DNA of 64,000 nucleotides from CAYNST01 sp964434105 (GTDB taxonomy: Bacteria; Pseudomonadota; Gammaproteobacteria; Pseudomonadales; Cellvibrionaceae), in the NCBI GenBank assembly GCA_964434105.1, contig CAYSTJ010000002.1, positions 62,001 to 126,000 on the forward strand, written 5' to 3'. Under the pieces are notes generated by a model. The model had not been told where the DNA came from. It worked only from the letters and a program-made list of their open reading frames with translations, and ran no database searches. The stretch's first letter is position 1; each line of letters starts with the position of its first letter. The position numbers were made by a program, and so were the translations under genes. Positions 26,115 through 35,546 of the stretch are shown here, piece by piece.

Positions 26115-26585
26115 CTAGTGAACATGCCCGTGGCTGAGCTCTTCAGCTGTGGCCGGGCGTACGCTTACGACGTTCACCGCAAAATTCAGAGCGACACCAG
26201 CCAATGGATGGTTGCCGTCGACCGTAACCTGATCATCGCTTACGTCTTTGACAACAATGTTGCGCGTCTGGCCGTCGGGCGTCTGTGCTTCAAAATTCAT
26301 GCCCGGCTCAATGAAGTCAACGCCCTGAAACGCAGCGCGGTCCACGACCTGAACAAGCTCGGGGATAATTTCGCCATAGCCTTCGGCCGGGTCTACCCGC
26401 ACCTCGAGTGAATCACCTTCGCTTTTCCCCAATAGTGCCTGTTCGAGGCCTGGTATGATGTTGCTGGCGCCATGCAGATAAGGCAGTGGCTCGGCCCCTT
26501 CGGAACTATCAATGACATTGCCATCATCGTCGGTAAGGGTGTAGTGAATAGTAACCACGACATCGTCGCCGATTGTTAGAGTCAT
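26115..26585 (-). CDS. SlyD-like FKBP peptidyl-prolyl cis-trans isomerase
   Basis: 156 residues. The FKBP half is at the N-terminus (VVVTIHYTLTDDDGNVIDSS, then IIPGLEQALLGKSEGD and VDPAEGYGE). The insert-in-flap chaperone domain is at about residues 75-125, and the fold returns with NHPLAGVALNFAVNVVSVR. It ends in a short His-containing tail (ELSHGHVH), much shorter than the metal-binding tail of E. coli SlyD. It accelerates proline isomerisation and holds unfolded chains in the cytoplasm. A good AGGAG site precedes the ATG. slyD is the nearest name; assignment within the SlyD/FkpB group is not certain. Confidence 0.92.
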   Translation of the reverse strand: MTLTIGDDVVVTIHYTLTDDDGNVIDSSEGAEPLPYLHGASNIIPGLEQALLGKSEGDSLEVRVDPAEGYGEIIPELVQVVDRAAFQGVDFIEPGMNFEAQTPDGQTRNIVVKDVSDDQVTVDGNHPLAGVALNFAVNVVSVRPATAEELSHGHVH

Positions 26586-26898
26586 AACTTCTCCTGAATA
26601 TGGTCAGCCGACCTGGCCGACGGGTTGGGCACCTGGAGACGGCGCGGTTGACGCGGCACCATCGTAAAGGGGCAGGCTATTGGCCCGCACTCGCCGCCGG
26701 CGCGCAAACACAATCGCATACCGGGGGCTGGCAGGGAGTGGATCCATGATAACAGACTAGCCCGGGTTCTGACTCGCAACCGGCGACTATTCAGTTGCTT
26801 CAGCCAGCCACAGCCCCAGCGTCCATCGCAGATTGTCACGGCGTCTGCCCGGCTGGGCCGGTCGAAAAAATAAAGATATTGTGACGCGTTTGGGGTTG

Positions 26899-26926
26899 TT
26901 GACTCACCGTCCAATCTGTTTATAAT
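26899..26926 (+). promoter_or_regulatory. Sigma-70 promoter of the cold-shock gene
   Basis: TTGACT (26899-26904) and a perfect TATAAT (26921-26926) with a 16-bp spacer. Transcription would start near 26932 and leave a leader of about 150 nt before the csp ATG, the arrangement used by cspA-type genes whose leader refolds in the cold. Confidence 0.8.
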
Positions 26927-27081
26927 CACACTTGCTTGAAAGTACGAAGTCTATTTATGCCTACCATTTCGACGTCACATCAGCAGTACCTCGTCCTGTT
27001 CTTCATAAGTACATTGCAACACTTTCAGCCCAGTGGCCTTCCTGAAGGCTTTTATGTTTATTTGTTTAATAGGATCTGACT

Positions 27082-27288
27082 ATGTCTACTACCACCGGCA
27101 CCGTAAAATGGTTTAATGAATCCAAAGGTTTTGGTTTCATCGAACAAGAATCCGGTCCAGATGTTTTTGCTCATTTCAGCGCTATCACGGGTTCTGGTTT
27201 CAAAACCTTGCTTGAAGGGCAGAAAGTGCAGTTCACGGTTACTCAAGGCAAAAAAGGCCCGCAGGCTGAGAATATTGTTGTATTGTAA
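27082..27288 (+). CDS. Cold-shock protein, CspA family
   Basis: A 68-residue single OB-fold nucleic-acid chaperone. RNP1-like KGFGFIEQ and RNP2-like DVFAHFSAI motifs are present, with the conserved start GTVKWFNESKGFGF. It binds single-stranded RNA or DNA and melts mRNA structure in the cold or at growth transitions. The ATG has an AGGAT site seven bases upstream. It is monocistronic, with its own promoter, a leader of about 150 nt and a rho-independent terminator. Which csp paralogue it is cannot be told from sequence alone. Confidence 0.96.
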   Translation: MSTTTGTVKWFNESKGFGFIEQESGPDVFAHFSAITGSGFKTLLEGQKVQFTVTQGKKGPQAENIVVL

Positions 27289-27331
27289 AGACTTTTTGTG
27301 CCGGAGTGTTCCGGTGCCATCCTGAGTCAGG

Positions 27332-27362
27332 AAAGGCGGTGCCGGTTGGCCCGCCTTTTTTT
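27332..27362 (+). terminator. Rho-independent terminator of the cold-shock gene
   Basis: The stem AAAGGCGG / CCGCCTTT (8 bp) encloses an 11-base loop and runs into TTTTTTT. It lies 43 bp after the csp stop codon. Confidence 0.9.
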
Positions 27363-27399
27363 ATGGGCGCTGGGGGGGGATTTATGGGCGATGGCCGGA

Positions 27400-27439
27400 C
27401 GGAGCAGGGGGCAACTCGGGGCGTGAGCTGAATAGTTAC
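27400..27439 (+). repeat. MITE-like repeat, copy D (right-end fragment)
   Basis: Only the right terminus survives: CAACTCGGGGCGTGAGCTG followed by AATAGTTAC, preceded by a short GGGG segment like that of copy C. Nothing to the left aligns with the family. It lies in the 341-bp gap between the csp terminator and the GGDEF-EAL gene. A 6-bp hairpin (GACGGT/ACCGTC, 27493-27507) is the only other structure seen there. Confidence 0.65.
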
Positions 27440-27629
27440 AGCGGTTGACCCTGTAAAACGTCATCCCTCGAACCGCCGGCGGGTCACGTCGAGACGGTGG
27501 AACCGTCGGGCGCAGTATGAAGAAGCGGACACTGATGGTGGTGCCGCGTCAGTCGATTTGATAGATTGCCGTGAAAGGGTATGGAAACGCAAAGTCTGCT
27601 CCAGCCCATCCGACCTGGACCGATTGCCT

Positions 27630-29738
27630 ATGCTGCATAGTATCCGCTACAAGCTAATAGCGATCACGACCCTGTTTATTGTCGTCTGCACGACGACGGT
27701 TTTTTTATTGTCAATTCAGCAACATGAGTATCTTTATCGGCAATCGGTCGAAAAGCATCTTACGGCCATGGCGGAGAATATGGCGGATGACCTTGTCCCA
27801 ATGCTCAGCGGTCTATCACGGGAACGGCGAGCCGCGATCGCAGCAGAATTGAAGCGGTTCGAGCGCTACGAGTTTGTCCGGGATGCGCGGGTTTTTGATG
27901 TGGCCTGGCAGCCGTTATACCGTTACATTCCGCCAACCCCTCCCGTCGCCACAGACGCACAATTCGAACAAACCCTGGTACGGATGCTTCCAGATCCGCC
28001 GGCACCTGGCGTGCTGAAAACCCGGGGAGGACTGCTGGCAGTGCAAGGCATTGGTGAGCCCCCGGTGGGCTATCTGGTGGTTGGGCACGACGTCGGCGCG
28101 CCCCTTCATCAAAGCCGGTGGCAGTTGGTGGTGCGGTCGTCACCAATGATTCTGGCCGCTATCGGCATTGCAGTGCTGGCCTCGATGTGGGTATACCGCC
28201 GGTTGCTATCACCGCTGGAGAAGCTGTCACGCTTTACCCGCAAGGTTGAACAGACCGGGAACTACCAGCTGAAAATGGATTTGGCCGGCCGGGATGAAGT
28301 TTCGCAGCTGGCGCAGGATATCAATAAGTTGATGCAGGCGGTACATAACGAAGCCCAGATCAACAAAAAGCAGACTGAAGTTTTACTGGCGCAGCAGAAG
28401 TCCATGCAGCGACTGGCCAATTTTGATGTGCTGACCGGACTCCCCAACCGGATGTTTTTTATGGATATGCTGCGTATCGAACTGGCGCGGAGCAAGCGCC
28501 AGAAGCGCGAGCTGGCGATAATGTTTGTGGATGTGGACGGTTTCAAGGAGGTCAATGATACCCTCGGGCACGACGCAGGCGACCAGCTGCTGATTGCTGT
28601 CGCACGCGAAATTGGCCAGTGTTTGCGAGAGAGCGACATACTTTCGCGTCTCGGGGGTGACGAATTTCTCATCATGATGCCGGATCTGCACGACCCGCTA
28701 ACCGCATACAGTATTGCGAATCGGATAATCCGCGCTTTGCAGCAGCCCCTGAATATCAATGGGTGGAGCGTGATTGCCGGTGTCAGCATTGGAATCGCAC
28801 GTGCGACCGATGCGGAGTTCGACATTAACACGTTTATCAGTAATGCCGATGTCGCCATGTACGCGTCGAAAGAACGGGGGAAGGGAACGGTTACCGAATT
28901 TCATCAGGGTTTGCTGGCCGAGAGTCGCCGACGACTAAAAATCGCGGGGCTTATTCATCAGGCGTTAGGGAATCAGGAATTCACCATACACTACCAGCCG
29001 AAGGTGGCAGCCGATGGCCGCGTTCAGGGTTTTGAGGCGCTGATCCGCTGGTTCAATAACGAGCTGGGTGATATTCCTCCCAGTGAATTCATCCCCATTG
29101 CGGAGCAGGGAGGGAAAATTCAGGCGATCACCCGGTGGGTGATCGATCGTGTATTTCAGGATGTGGAAGTGCTTCGGATATTGGGTGGCGATCAGGTCCT
29201 GGTGTCGTTGAATGTCTCCAGTCATGATCTTAAAAATCTGGAACTGATTGGATTGATTCAACAAAAGCTTGATCAGTATCAGGTGTCCATTGACAATATT
29301 CAGCTCGAAATTACAGAATCCAGTTACCTCGATAATTTCGATAGGGCCAATGAATTTTTTGCCGGAATTCGGATGATGGGTGGTTCAATTGCCCTGGATG
29401 ACTTTGGCAGCGGGTACTCTTCGCTCAGCTATCTCACCAAAATCAATATCGACACATTGAAAATAGATCGGGCTTTTGTTTGTGGCTATGACACGTCGCG
29501 GCGCGACACGATTATCCTGAAGACCATTTTGGAACTGGCTGACAAAATGGGGTTGGTGGTGTGCAGCGAGGGCGTTGAGACGGCAGCCCAGGCGGAATTT
29601 ATTCTCTCCCAGGGTCGGCACACCATGCAGGGCTTCTTTTTTGCCGATCCCGTTCCGATTGAAAAGCTGGCCGGCGCTGTGGAGATGGCGCAGAAAAAGT
29701 TCAGAGGTATCCGCAATTTGCGGGCTGTGAATGCCTGA
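27630..29738 (+). CDS. Membrane GGDEF-EAL cyclic-di-GMP protein
   Basis: 702 residues from the ATG at 27630; the frame also opens at a TTG at 27558. The first membrane segment is at about 8-28, a periplasmic sensor region of about 140 residues follows, and a second membrane segment is at about 170-190. A HAMP-like linker (YRRLLSPLEKLSRFTRKVEQ), a GGDEF domain (FDVLTGLPNRMFF, intact RLGGDEF near residue 341) and an EAL domain (QGFEALIRW near 467, DDFGSGYSSLSYL, SEGVET) complete it. Both catalytic motifs look intact, so it could synthesise or degrade c-di-GMP; the balance cannot be predicted. It is convergent with cysK. A biofilm or motility role is inferred from the family. Confidence 0.93.
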   Translation: MLHSIRYKLIAITTLFIVVCTTTVFLLSIQQHEYLYRQSVEKHLTAMAENMADDLVPMLSGLSRERRAAIAAELKRFERYEFVRDARVFDVAWQPLYRYIPPTPPVATDAQFEQTLVRMLPDPPAPGVLKTRGGLLAVQGIGEPPVGYLVVGHDVGAPLHQSRWQLVVRSSPMILAAIGIAVLASMWVYRRLLSPLEKLSRFTRKVEQTGNYQLKMDLAGRDEVSQLAQDINKLMQAVHNEAQINKKQTEVLLAQQKSMQRLANFDVLTGLPNRMFFMDMLRIELARSKRQKRELAIMFVDVDGFKEVNDTLGHDAGDQLLIAVAREIGQCLRESDILSRLGGDEFLIMMPDLHDPLTAYSIANRIIRALQQPLNINGWSVIAGVSIGIARATDAEFDINTFISNADVAMYASKERGKGTVTEFHQGLLAESRRRLKIAGLIHQALGNQEFTIHYQPKVAADGRVQGFEALIRWFNNELGDIPPSEFIPIAEQGGKIQAITRWVIDRVFQDVEVLRILGGDQVLVSLNVSSHDLKNLELIGLIQQKLDQYQVSIDNIQLEITESSYLDNFDRANEFFAGIRMMGGSIALDDFGSGYSSLSYLTKINIDTLKIDRAFVCGYDTSRRDTIILKTILELADKMGLVVCSEGVETAAQAEFILSQGRHTMQGFFFADPVPIEKLAGAVEMAQKKFRGIRNLRAVNA

Positions 29739-29799
29739 AGCCGGGGTCCGGCATCAGGCGCGTCTGCATGACGTGGTTTGGGCGCGAAAACCTCCGTTT

Positions 29800-30711
29800 T
29801 CAGAACAGGTCTTCGACCGAGAGGTAGCGCTCGCCGGTGTCAAAGCAGAAAATCAGAACCCGGCTGCCGGGGGCGAATGTTGCCTGTTGTTGCTTGACTG
29901 CTGCCAGTGTGGCGCCTGATGAGATCCCCACAAATATCCCTTCGCGCCGGGCGCATTCGCGCGTCATGGTGAATGCATCCTCTTCGGTTACCTGAATGGT
30001 GCCATCCAGTGTGTCCGTATGCAGGTTGACCGGTACAAACCCTGCGCCAATACCCTGCAGGCGGTGGGGCCCTTTCTGTCCGCCGCTGATGACCGCGGAT
30101 TTGGCGGGCTCGACTGCGAATGTTTTTAGCCCTGGGAACGTCTCCTTCAGGGCTTCGCTGCAGGCGGTGATATGGCCACCGGTGCCGACCCCGGTTATCA
30201 GGTAGTCAACACCGTCCGCAAAGTCCGCGAGAATTTCCCGGGCAGTAGTGTTTCTGTGGACCTGGATGTTGACCGGGTTTTCAAACTGTTGTGGCATCCA
30301 GCTGTTGGGGGTCTGCTCAATGAGTTCCGTGGCTTTTGCGATGGCACCGCCCATTCCCTCCTCCTTTGGTGTCAGGACCAGCTCGGCGCCGAGTGCCTGC
30401 ATATATTTGCGTCGCTCTATCGACATGGACTCAGGCATTGCCAGGATCAGACGATAGCCTTTGACAGCGGCAACCATGGCCAGGCCGATACCGGTATTGC
30501 CCGAGGTCGGCTCGATGATTACCGAGCCAGGCTGTAGCTGCCCGGATTGCTCGGCTGCCTCAACCATGGCCAGCGCGATCCGGTCCTTGATACTGGCACC
30601 GGGATTGGAACGCTCCGATTTCATCCATACTTCGATGTCACTACGAAACAGGTTATTGATGCGGATGTGCGGGGTGTTACCTATGGTTTGCAGAACATTA
30701 TTGAATTTCAT
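29800..30711 (-). CDS. cysK: Cysteine synthase A (O-acetylserine sulfhydrylase)
   Basis: PLP enzyme that makes cysteine from O-acetylserine and sulfide. 303 residues from the ATG at 30711, which has an AGGAG site; the longer open frame to 30876 adds nothing recognisable. The PLP lysine is at about residue 42 in NPGASIKDRIAL. The substrate loop is EPTSGNTGIGLAM and the phosphate-binding loop GVGTGGHITACSEAL. The sequence fits CysK better than CysM. Its start lies about 160 bp downstream of the gltA stop on the same strand, behind a strong terminator, so it is probably transcribed separately. Confidence 0.95.
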   Translation of the reverse strand: MKFNNVLQTIGNTPHIRINNLFRSDIEVWMKSERSNPGASIKDRIALAMVEAAEQSGQLQPGSVIIEPTSGNTGIGLAMVAAVKGYRLILAMPESMSIERRKYMQALGAELVLTPKEEGMGGAIAKATELIEQTPNSWMPQQFENPVNIQVHRNTTAREILADFADGVDYLITGVGTGGHITACSEALKETFPGLKTFAVEPAKSAVISGGQKGPHRLQGIGAGFVPVNLHTDTLDGTIQVTEEDAFTMTRECARREGIFVGISSGATLAAVKQQQATFAPGSRVLIFCFDTGERYLSVEDLF

Positions 30712-30846
30712 CGGGCGGGCTCCTGAGAAATAGGTATTGCGGCATTGTAACGCCAGAGTCTGTCGAGTGATAGGGGGCCTTTTGACAATGGTGTTGTCGG
30801 CAGGGGGGCGCCGGTTAGCCGCAGATGTCAGTACGACAGATAAAAA

Positions 30847-30868
30847 AAACCCCGCTTTCGCGGGGTTT
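30847..30868 (-). terminator. Rho-independent terminator of gltA
   Basis: A perfect 9-bp stem (AAACCCCGC / GCGGGGTTT) with the stable TTTC/GAAA tetraloop. On the minus strand it runs into eight T residues, starting four bases after the gltA stop. It is a textbook intrinsic terminator. Confidence 0.95.
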
Positions 30869-30872
30869 CCAG

Positions 30873-32162
30873 TCATCGTTTGCTGCGGCTTACAAAGTCG
30901 CGTTTGGTGTACCCGGTGTACAACTGCCGGGGCCGTCCGATTCTGAATCCCTGGCTCACCATTTCGTGCCAGTGGGCAATCCAGCCGACCGTACGACCCG
31001 TTGCGAAAATGACGGTAAACATTTCGGTTGGGATACCGATCGCCTTCATGATGATGCCGGAGTAGAAATCCACGTTGGGATAGAGTTTCTTCTCCACAAA
31101 ATAATCGTCTTCGAGGGCAATGGTTTCAAGCCGCTTGGCGATTTTCAGTAAAGGATCATTTTCGAGGCCCAGTTCCGCCAGTACCTCATCGCAGGTCTGT
31201 TTCATGACTTTGGCGCGTGGGTCAAAGTTCTTGTAGACCCGATGTCCGAATCCCATCAAACGGAAAGGATCATTCTTGTCTTTGGCGCGAGCAATATAGC
31301 GGTCGATGTGCTTTTCATCACCGATTTCTTCCAGCATGTCCAGCACCGCTTCGTTGGCGCCGCCGTGTGCGGGGCCCCACAGGGTGGCGATGCCGGCAGC
31401 AATGCACGCGAACGGATTTGCGCCGGAAGACCCTGCAAGGCGCACTGTGGATGTCGAGGCATTCTGTTCGTGATCCGCATGCAACAGGAATATGCGGTCC
31501 ATCGCCTTGGCCAGTACCGGGTTGACGTCGGGTTTATCACAGGGCGTGCCGAACATCATGTGCAGGAAGTTCTCGGCAAAAGACATCGAATTGTTCGGGT
31601 ACATGAACGGTTGGCCAACGTGATGTTTGTAGCACATGGCAGCCAGCGTGGGCATTTTGGCGATCAGTCGGTAGGCCGAGATCAGCCGGTTTTCACTGTC
31701 GTTGATATCCATCGAGTCGTGGTAAAAAGCGGAAAGCGCCCCGACTACACCGCACATGATAGCCATGGGGTGGGAGTCATGCCGAAACCCTCTGAAAAAC
31801 CGGGAGATCGATTCGTGCACCATGGTGTGATGGGTTATCACATCCACAAACTGATCATATTCGGACTTGCCGGGCAATTCTCCGTGAAGTAGCAGGTAAC
31901 AGGTTTCCAGGTAATCCGATTCCTCGGCGAGCACCTCGATGGGGTAGCCGCGATGCAGCAGAATGCCTTGCGCGCCGTCGATATAGGTTATTTTGGATTC
32001 ACACGATGCGGTGGATACGAAACCGGGGTCATAAGTGAATAACCCCTTGCCGGCTAGCCCACGCACATCAACCACACTGGGTCCGGTGCTTCCTGAATAG
32101 ACGGGTAACTCGATAGTTTCGTTCAAACCGTCGACCGTAAGGTGTGCTTTCTTATCAGTCAT
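30873..32162 (-). CDS. gltA: Citrate synthase (type II)
   Basis: Condenses oxaloacetate and acetyl-CoA, the entry step of the TCA cycle. 429 residues from the ATG at 32162, which has a GGAG site; an upstream ATG at 32195 is less likely. The N-terminal beta-rich domain marks the hexameric, NADH-sensitive gram-negative type. Active-site segments are the citrate-synthase signature MGFGHRVYKNFDPRA and HADHEQNASTSTVRLAGSSG. It is transcribed divergently from the sdh-suc block, as in enterobacteria. Confidence 0.98.
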   Translation of the reverse strand: MTDKKAHLTVDGLNETIELPVYSGSTGPSVVDVRGLAGKGLFTYDPGFVSTASCESKITYIDGAQGILLHRGYPIEVLAEESDYLETCYLLLHGELPGKSEYDQFVDVITHHTMVHESISRFFRGFRHDSHPMAIMCGVVGALSAFYHDSMDINDSENRLISAYRLIAKMPTLAAMCYKHHVGQPFMYPNNSMSFAENFLHMMFGTPCDKPDVNPVLAKAMDRIFLLHADHEQNASTSTVRLAGSSGANPFACIAAGIATLWGPAHGGANEAVLDMLEEIGDEKHIDRYIARAKDKNDPFRLMGFGHRVYKNFDPRAKVMKQTCDEVLAELGLENDPLLKIAKRLETIALEDDYFVEKKLYPNVDFYSGIIMKAIGIPTEMFTVIFATGRTVGWIAHWHEMVSQGFRIGRPRQLYTGYTKRDFVSRSKR

Positions 32163-32975
32163 TACGGACTCCTGTATACAGATTTTAAAAAACAACGCCT
32201 GAGTATCAGGGCGGCTTCATAGATAGTTGCTGGGCAACGGACACAGCGTGACGTCTTATAATCAGTGCCATGATAGCCGGAATCTTGCGGTAACCCATAT
32301 TACAAATGGAAATTAAATTGCGGTGTTTTAAATCGTGCGCCAGGCCCGGGAAGTGTGGCCCGTCGCCCGAGATAAAAAACCGCCCAAAATGACGATGGGG
32401 CGTATACAATGATTCCGGTCTGAACTGAGATCGTCTATGGACAGTCCGTGGCAAACGTCCCTGGCGGATATATGCATCCCCCAGGGCAGATGGTCGCCAG
32501 GTGACATTTGTCCTTACGAACCCGTCTGTCGTCGATGCACTTGGTACACACATGGACACAGACAGGGCGCGTAGTATAGTGATTATTGAGATGCCGAGGT
32601 AGAAAAAGCTCGCGCAAATTCGAAAAGATTCAACTAAATCCGTCGATTTCGGAGTGTTTGCCGGCTTGTGGGGCACATAATTGGCCGGCGGCGCCACATT
32701 GGTGCAGAATTGCGGCTAAATGCCCGAAATTGCTGGCAATTGCCTGATCTTTCCGTTTGTGTTTTCGCCGCCAACTCACTATAATCTCGCGCGTTTTTGC
32801 GAGAGGTTGTTTCGCGCACTCTTTTGATCCTTGCAGGTCCATCGACGGGCACGCAAGGCCCTGATTTTCTCCCTTCAGGTGAGCGAAATATCCGCGGAAG
32901 TCGTGCCTCGAGTGCTTCGGCCGCGTTCGTCCCGACCTAGTCCATGCGTTTTGATTTATAACGAAGGTGTGATCT
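32163..32975. other. gltA-sdhC divergent regulatory region
   Basis: 813 bp without a convincing gene; open frames here have no family resemblance. It must contain divergent promoters. A perfect TATAAT at 32780-32785 points to sdhC. Another TATAAT at 32255-32260 also reads plus-strand and is far from any gene start. No clear gltA promoter was identified on the minus strand. Confidence 0.5.
32757..32785 (+). promoter_or_regulatory. Candidate promoter of the sdh-suc operon
   Basis: A perfect -10 TATAAT (32780-32785) with a weak -35 TTGTGT (32757-32762) and a 17-bp spacer. Transcription would begin near 32792, giving a leader of about 185 nt before sdhC, long enough to hold regulatory sites. A weak -35 would fit an activator-dependent promoter. 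Confidence 0.5.
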
Positions 32976-33353
32976 GTGAACAAGAATCGACCTGTCAATC
33001 TGGATTTTTCTACGATAAAGCTGCCGATAACGGCCTATGTCTCCATCGGTCACCGGATCTCCGGTGTCGTTATGCTGGGTGGCGTGCTGTTGCTGTTCTG
33101 GATGTTCGATCTCAGCCTGAGGTCTGAAGACGGCTTCCAGGCGTTGCAGCAGTTGTTGTCGGAGGTCTGGTTCAAGGTGGCGCTGTGGCTGGTGCTGAGC
33201 GCACTGGCGTTCCACTTCTGGATGGGAGTCAGGCATTTTATTATGGATCTGGGTTTTGGTGAAAGCCTGCGCGGCGGCCAGATTAGCGCAAAGCTGTCCC
33301 TGGTACTTTTTGTTTTGTCAGCCATAGCCGCAGCGGGGTGGGTCATATGGTAA
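32976..33353 (+). CDS. sdhC: Succinate dehydrogenase cytochrome b556 subunit
   Basis: Membrane anchor that, with SdhD, holds heme b and the ubiquinone site of complex II. 125 residues with three membrane helices (about 28-50, 65-85, 105-125). The GTG start follows an AAGG site. The signature YVSIGHRISGVVML holds the quinone-site Ser/Arg region, and HFWMGVRHFIMDLG carries the heme-ligand histidine region. sdhD begins within its last codons. Confidence 0.95.
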   Translation: MNKNRPVNLDFSTIKLPITAYVSIGHRISGVVMLGGVLLLFWMFDLSLRSEDGFQALQQLLSEVWFKVALWLVLSALAFHFWMGVRHFIMDLGFGESLRGGQISAKLSLVLFVLSAIAAAGWVIW

Positions 33354-33715
33354 GGTCAGCCACAGCCTTTGGTCGCAACGGCATTTCGGACTTTCTTTTC
33401 CAGCGTGTCACGGCCGTTCTTCTGGCAATGTATACCGTATTTCTTGTTGTCTGGTTAGTGTTTACGCCGGAACTGACCTATGAAGTCTGGCGCGATCTGT
33501 ACGATCAACTGTGGATGCGGATATTCACACTGCTTGCCCTGATTTCCATTGCCGCGCATGCCTGGATCGGTCTGTGGGCGGTAATTACGGATTATCTGAC
33601 CGAGCGTATGCTGGGTTCAGCGGCGCTTACCCTGCGAATTCTGATTTTGACCGCGAATGCGATAGTCACCATCGGTTATTTGTTTTGGGGCATAGAAATT
33701 CTCTGGGGGCGATGA
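33347..33715 (+). CDS. sdhD: Succinate dehydrogenase membrane anchor subunit
   Basis: 122 residues from the ATG at 33347, which overlaps the sdhC stop; an in-frame GTG at 33338 is less likely. Three membrane helices are visible. The N-terminus MVRSATAFGRNGISDFLFQR is typical of SdhD, and the second helix holds HAWIGLWAVITDYL, with the heme-ligand histidine and the quinone-site Asp-Tyr. It pairs with SdhC in the inner membrane. sdhA starts three bases downstream. Confidence 0.95.
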   Translation: MVRSATAFGRNGISDFLFQRVTAVLLAMYTVFLVVWLVFTPELTYEVWRDLYDQLWMRIFTLLALISIAAHAWIGLWAVITDYLTERMLGSAALTLRILILTANAIVTIGYLFWGIEILWGR

Positions 33716-33718
33716 GTA

Positions 33719-35491
33719 ATGGCAAATATTAGAACAATGACGTTTGACGGCATCGTTGTCGGTGGCGGCGGGGCCGGCATGCGCGCGGCTCTCCAGATGG
33801 CGCAGTCCGGATTCAAGACGGCCGTGGTGACCAAAGTGTTTCCGACCCGCTCCCATACGGTTTCTGCGCAGGGCGGTATTACCTGTGCCATCGCCAGTGC
33901 AGATCCGAACGATGACTGGCGCTGGCATATGTACGACACCGTAAAGGGGTCTGATTATATCGGCGACCAGGAAGCGGTCGAATACATGTGTTCGGTTGGC
34001 CCGGAAGCCGTCTTTGAACTGGAGCATATGGGATTGCCGTTTTCGAGGACGGAAAATGGTCGCATCTATCAGCGTCCGTTTGGCGGTCAATCGAAGAATT
34101 TTGGACTGGGTGGCCAGGCAGCACGCACCTGCGCTGCGGCGGACCGGACGGGGCATGCCCTCCTGCACACCCTGTATCAGCAGAATGTTCGCAACAACAC
34201 CGTCTTTCTGAACGAGTGGTTTGCAGTGGAGCTGGTCACCAACCAGGATGGTGCGGTGGTGGGTGTCATCGCCATCAATATGGAAGACGGTGAAGTGGTA
34301 TATATCCGTTCCCGGGCCACGGTCTTCGCCACCGGCGGTGCCGGCCGTATTTATGCTTCCACAACCAACGCGCATATCAACACTGGCGATGGTATCGGCA
34401 TGGCGCTGCGTGCCGGATTTCCGATGCAGGATATGGAAATGTGGCAGTTCCATCCGACCGGTATTGCCGGTGCCGGCGTCCTGGTTACCGAAGGGTGCCG
34501 GGGCGAGGGTGGTTATCTGATCAACAAAGACGGTGAGCGGTTCATGGAGCGTTATGCGCCCAACGCCAAAGATCTGGCGGGTCGTGACGTTGTCGCCCGC
34601 TCCATGGTGCTGGAAATTCTGGAAGGACGCGGGTGTGGGCCGAACGGTGATCACGTCCTGCTGAAACTGGACCATCTGGGCGAGGAAACCCTGAATGCCA
34701 AGTTGCCCGGTATTCTGGAGCTGTCCCGGACATTTGCGCATGCGGACCCGGTCAAGGAACCCATACCCGTGGTACCGACCTGCCATTATATGATGGGCGG
34801 CATTCCCACCAATATCCATGGGCAGGCTTTAACCCAGGATGACACCGGTACCGACCAGATTATTCCGGGCTTCTTTGCCTGCGGTGAGGCAGCCTGTGTA
34901 TCGGTCCACGGCGCCAATCGGCTGGGCGGTAATTCGCTGCTGGATCTGGTGGTTTTCGGGCGCGCATCCGGCCTGTTTATCGAAAAGGCATTGCGCGAAG
35001 GGGTTGAATACCGGGATGCCACTGCAACGGATCTGGACCGGGCCATGGCACGGCTCAACAAGCTGAATTCGTCCACCAGCGGCGAGTCCGCACCCCAGGT
35101 GCGAACCGAGCTACAGACCATCATGCAGAAATATTTTGGCGTTTTCAGAAAAGGTGAATACATGCAGGACGGCATTCGCCAGCTGCAAGCGTTGCGCGAG
35201 CGGGTTGACAATCTGGCCCTGCAGGATCGTAGCCATACCTTCAATACCGCACGTATCGAAGCGCTGGAGGTTCAAAATCTGTTTGAGGTGGCAGAAGCCA
35301 CTGCGATTTCTGCCGAGGAACGCAAGGAGTCCCGTGGTGCGCATGCCCGGGATGACTTTAAGGTACGCGATGATGCAAACTGGCTGTGTCACTCGATGTA
35401 TTTTCCCGCGGACAAGCGGGTAACAAAGCGCGCTGTGAATTTTGCACCCAAAACCATGGAAGCCTTTGCTCCGAAGGAGCGTACTTACTAG
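33719..35491 (+). CDS. sdhA: Succinate dehydrogenase flavoprotein subunit
   Basis: Catalytic subunit of complex II that oxidises succinate to fumarate. 590 residues, standard. The FAD dinucleotide fold VVGGGGAGMRAALQ is near the N-terminus, and the histidine that carries covalent FAD is in TRSHTVSAQGGI (about residue 45). The active site includes HPTGIAGAGVLVTEGCRGEG. The C-terminus ends in the usual helical and capping region. It is followed by sdhB after 55 bp. Confidence 0.98.
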   Translation: MANIRTMTFDGIVVGGGGAGMRAALQMAQSGFKTAVVTKVFPTRSHTVSAQGGITCAIASADPNDDWRWHMYDTVKGSDYIGDQEAVEYMCSVGPEAVFELEHMGLPFSRTENGRIYQRPFGGQSKNFGLGGQAARTCAAADRTGHALLHTLYQQNVRNNTVFLNEWFAVELVTNQDGAVVGVIAINMEDGEVVYIRSRATVFATGGAGRIYASTTNAHINTGDGIGMALRAGFPMQDMEMWQFHPTGIAGAGVLVTEGCRGEGGYLINKDGERFMERYAPNAKDLAGRDVVARSMVLEILEGRGCGPNGDHVLLKLDHLGEETLNAKLPGILELSRTFAHADPVKEPIPVVPTCHYMMGGIPTNIHGQALTQDDTGTDQIIPGFFACGEAACVSVHGANRLGGNSLLDLVVFGRASGLFIEKALREGVEYRDATATDLDRAMARLNKLNSSTSGESAPQVRTELQTIMQKYFGVFRKGEYMQDGIRQLQALRERVDNLALQDRSHTFNTARIEALEVQNLFEVAEATAISAEERKESRGAHARDDFKVRDDANWLCHSMYFPADKRVTKRAVNFAPKTMEAFAPKERTY

Positions 35492-35546
35492 CGGCTGCGT
35501 CATCAATCCGACGCGTACGGACGTAGTTGTTGCACGAGGTAAAGCT

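Noticed and set aside
32435..32617. Cysteine-rich 60-residue minus-strand open frame
   Set aside because: No ribosome-binding site, no recognisable metal-binding fold and no support from neighbours; it lies in the gltA-sdh regulatory gap.
33617..34819. 400-residue open frame on the minus strand
   Set aside because: Antisense to sdhA, which is intact and unmistakable; the translation has no family features.
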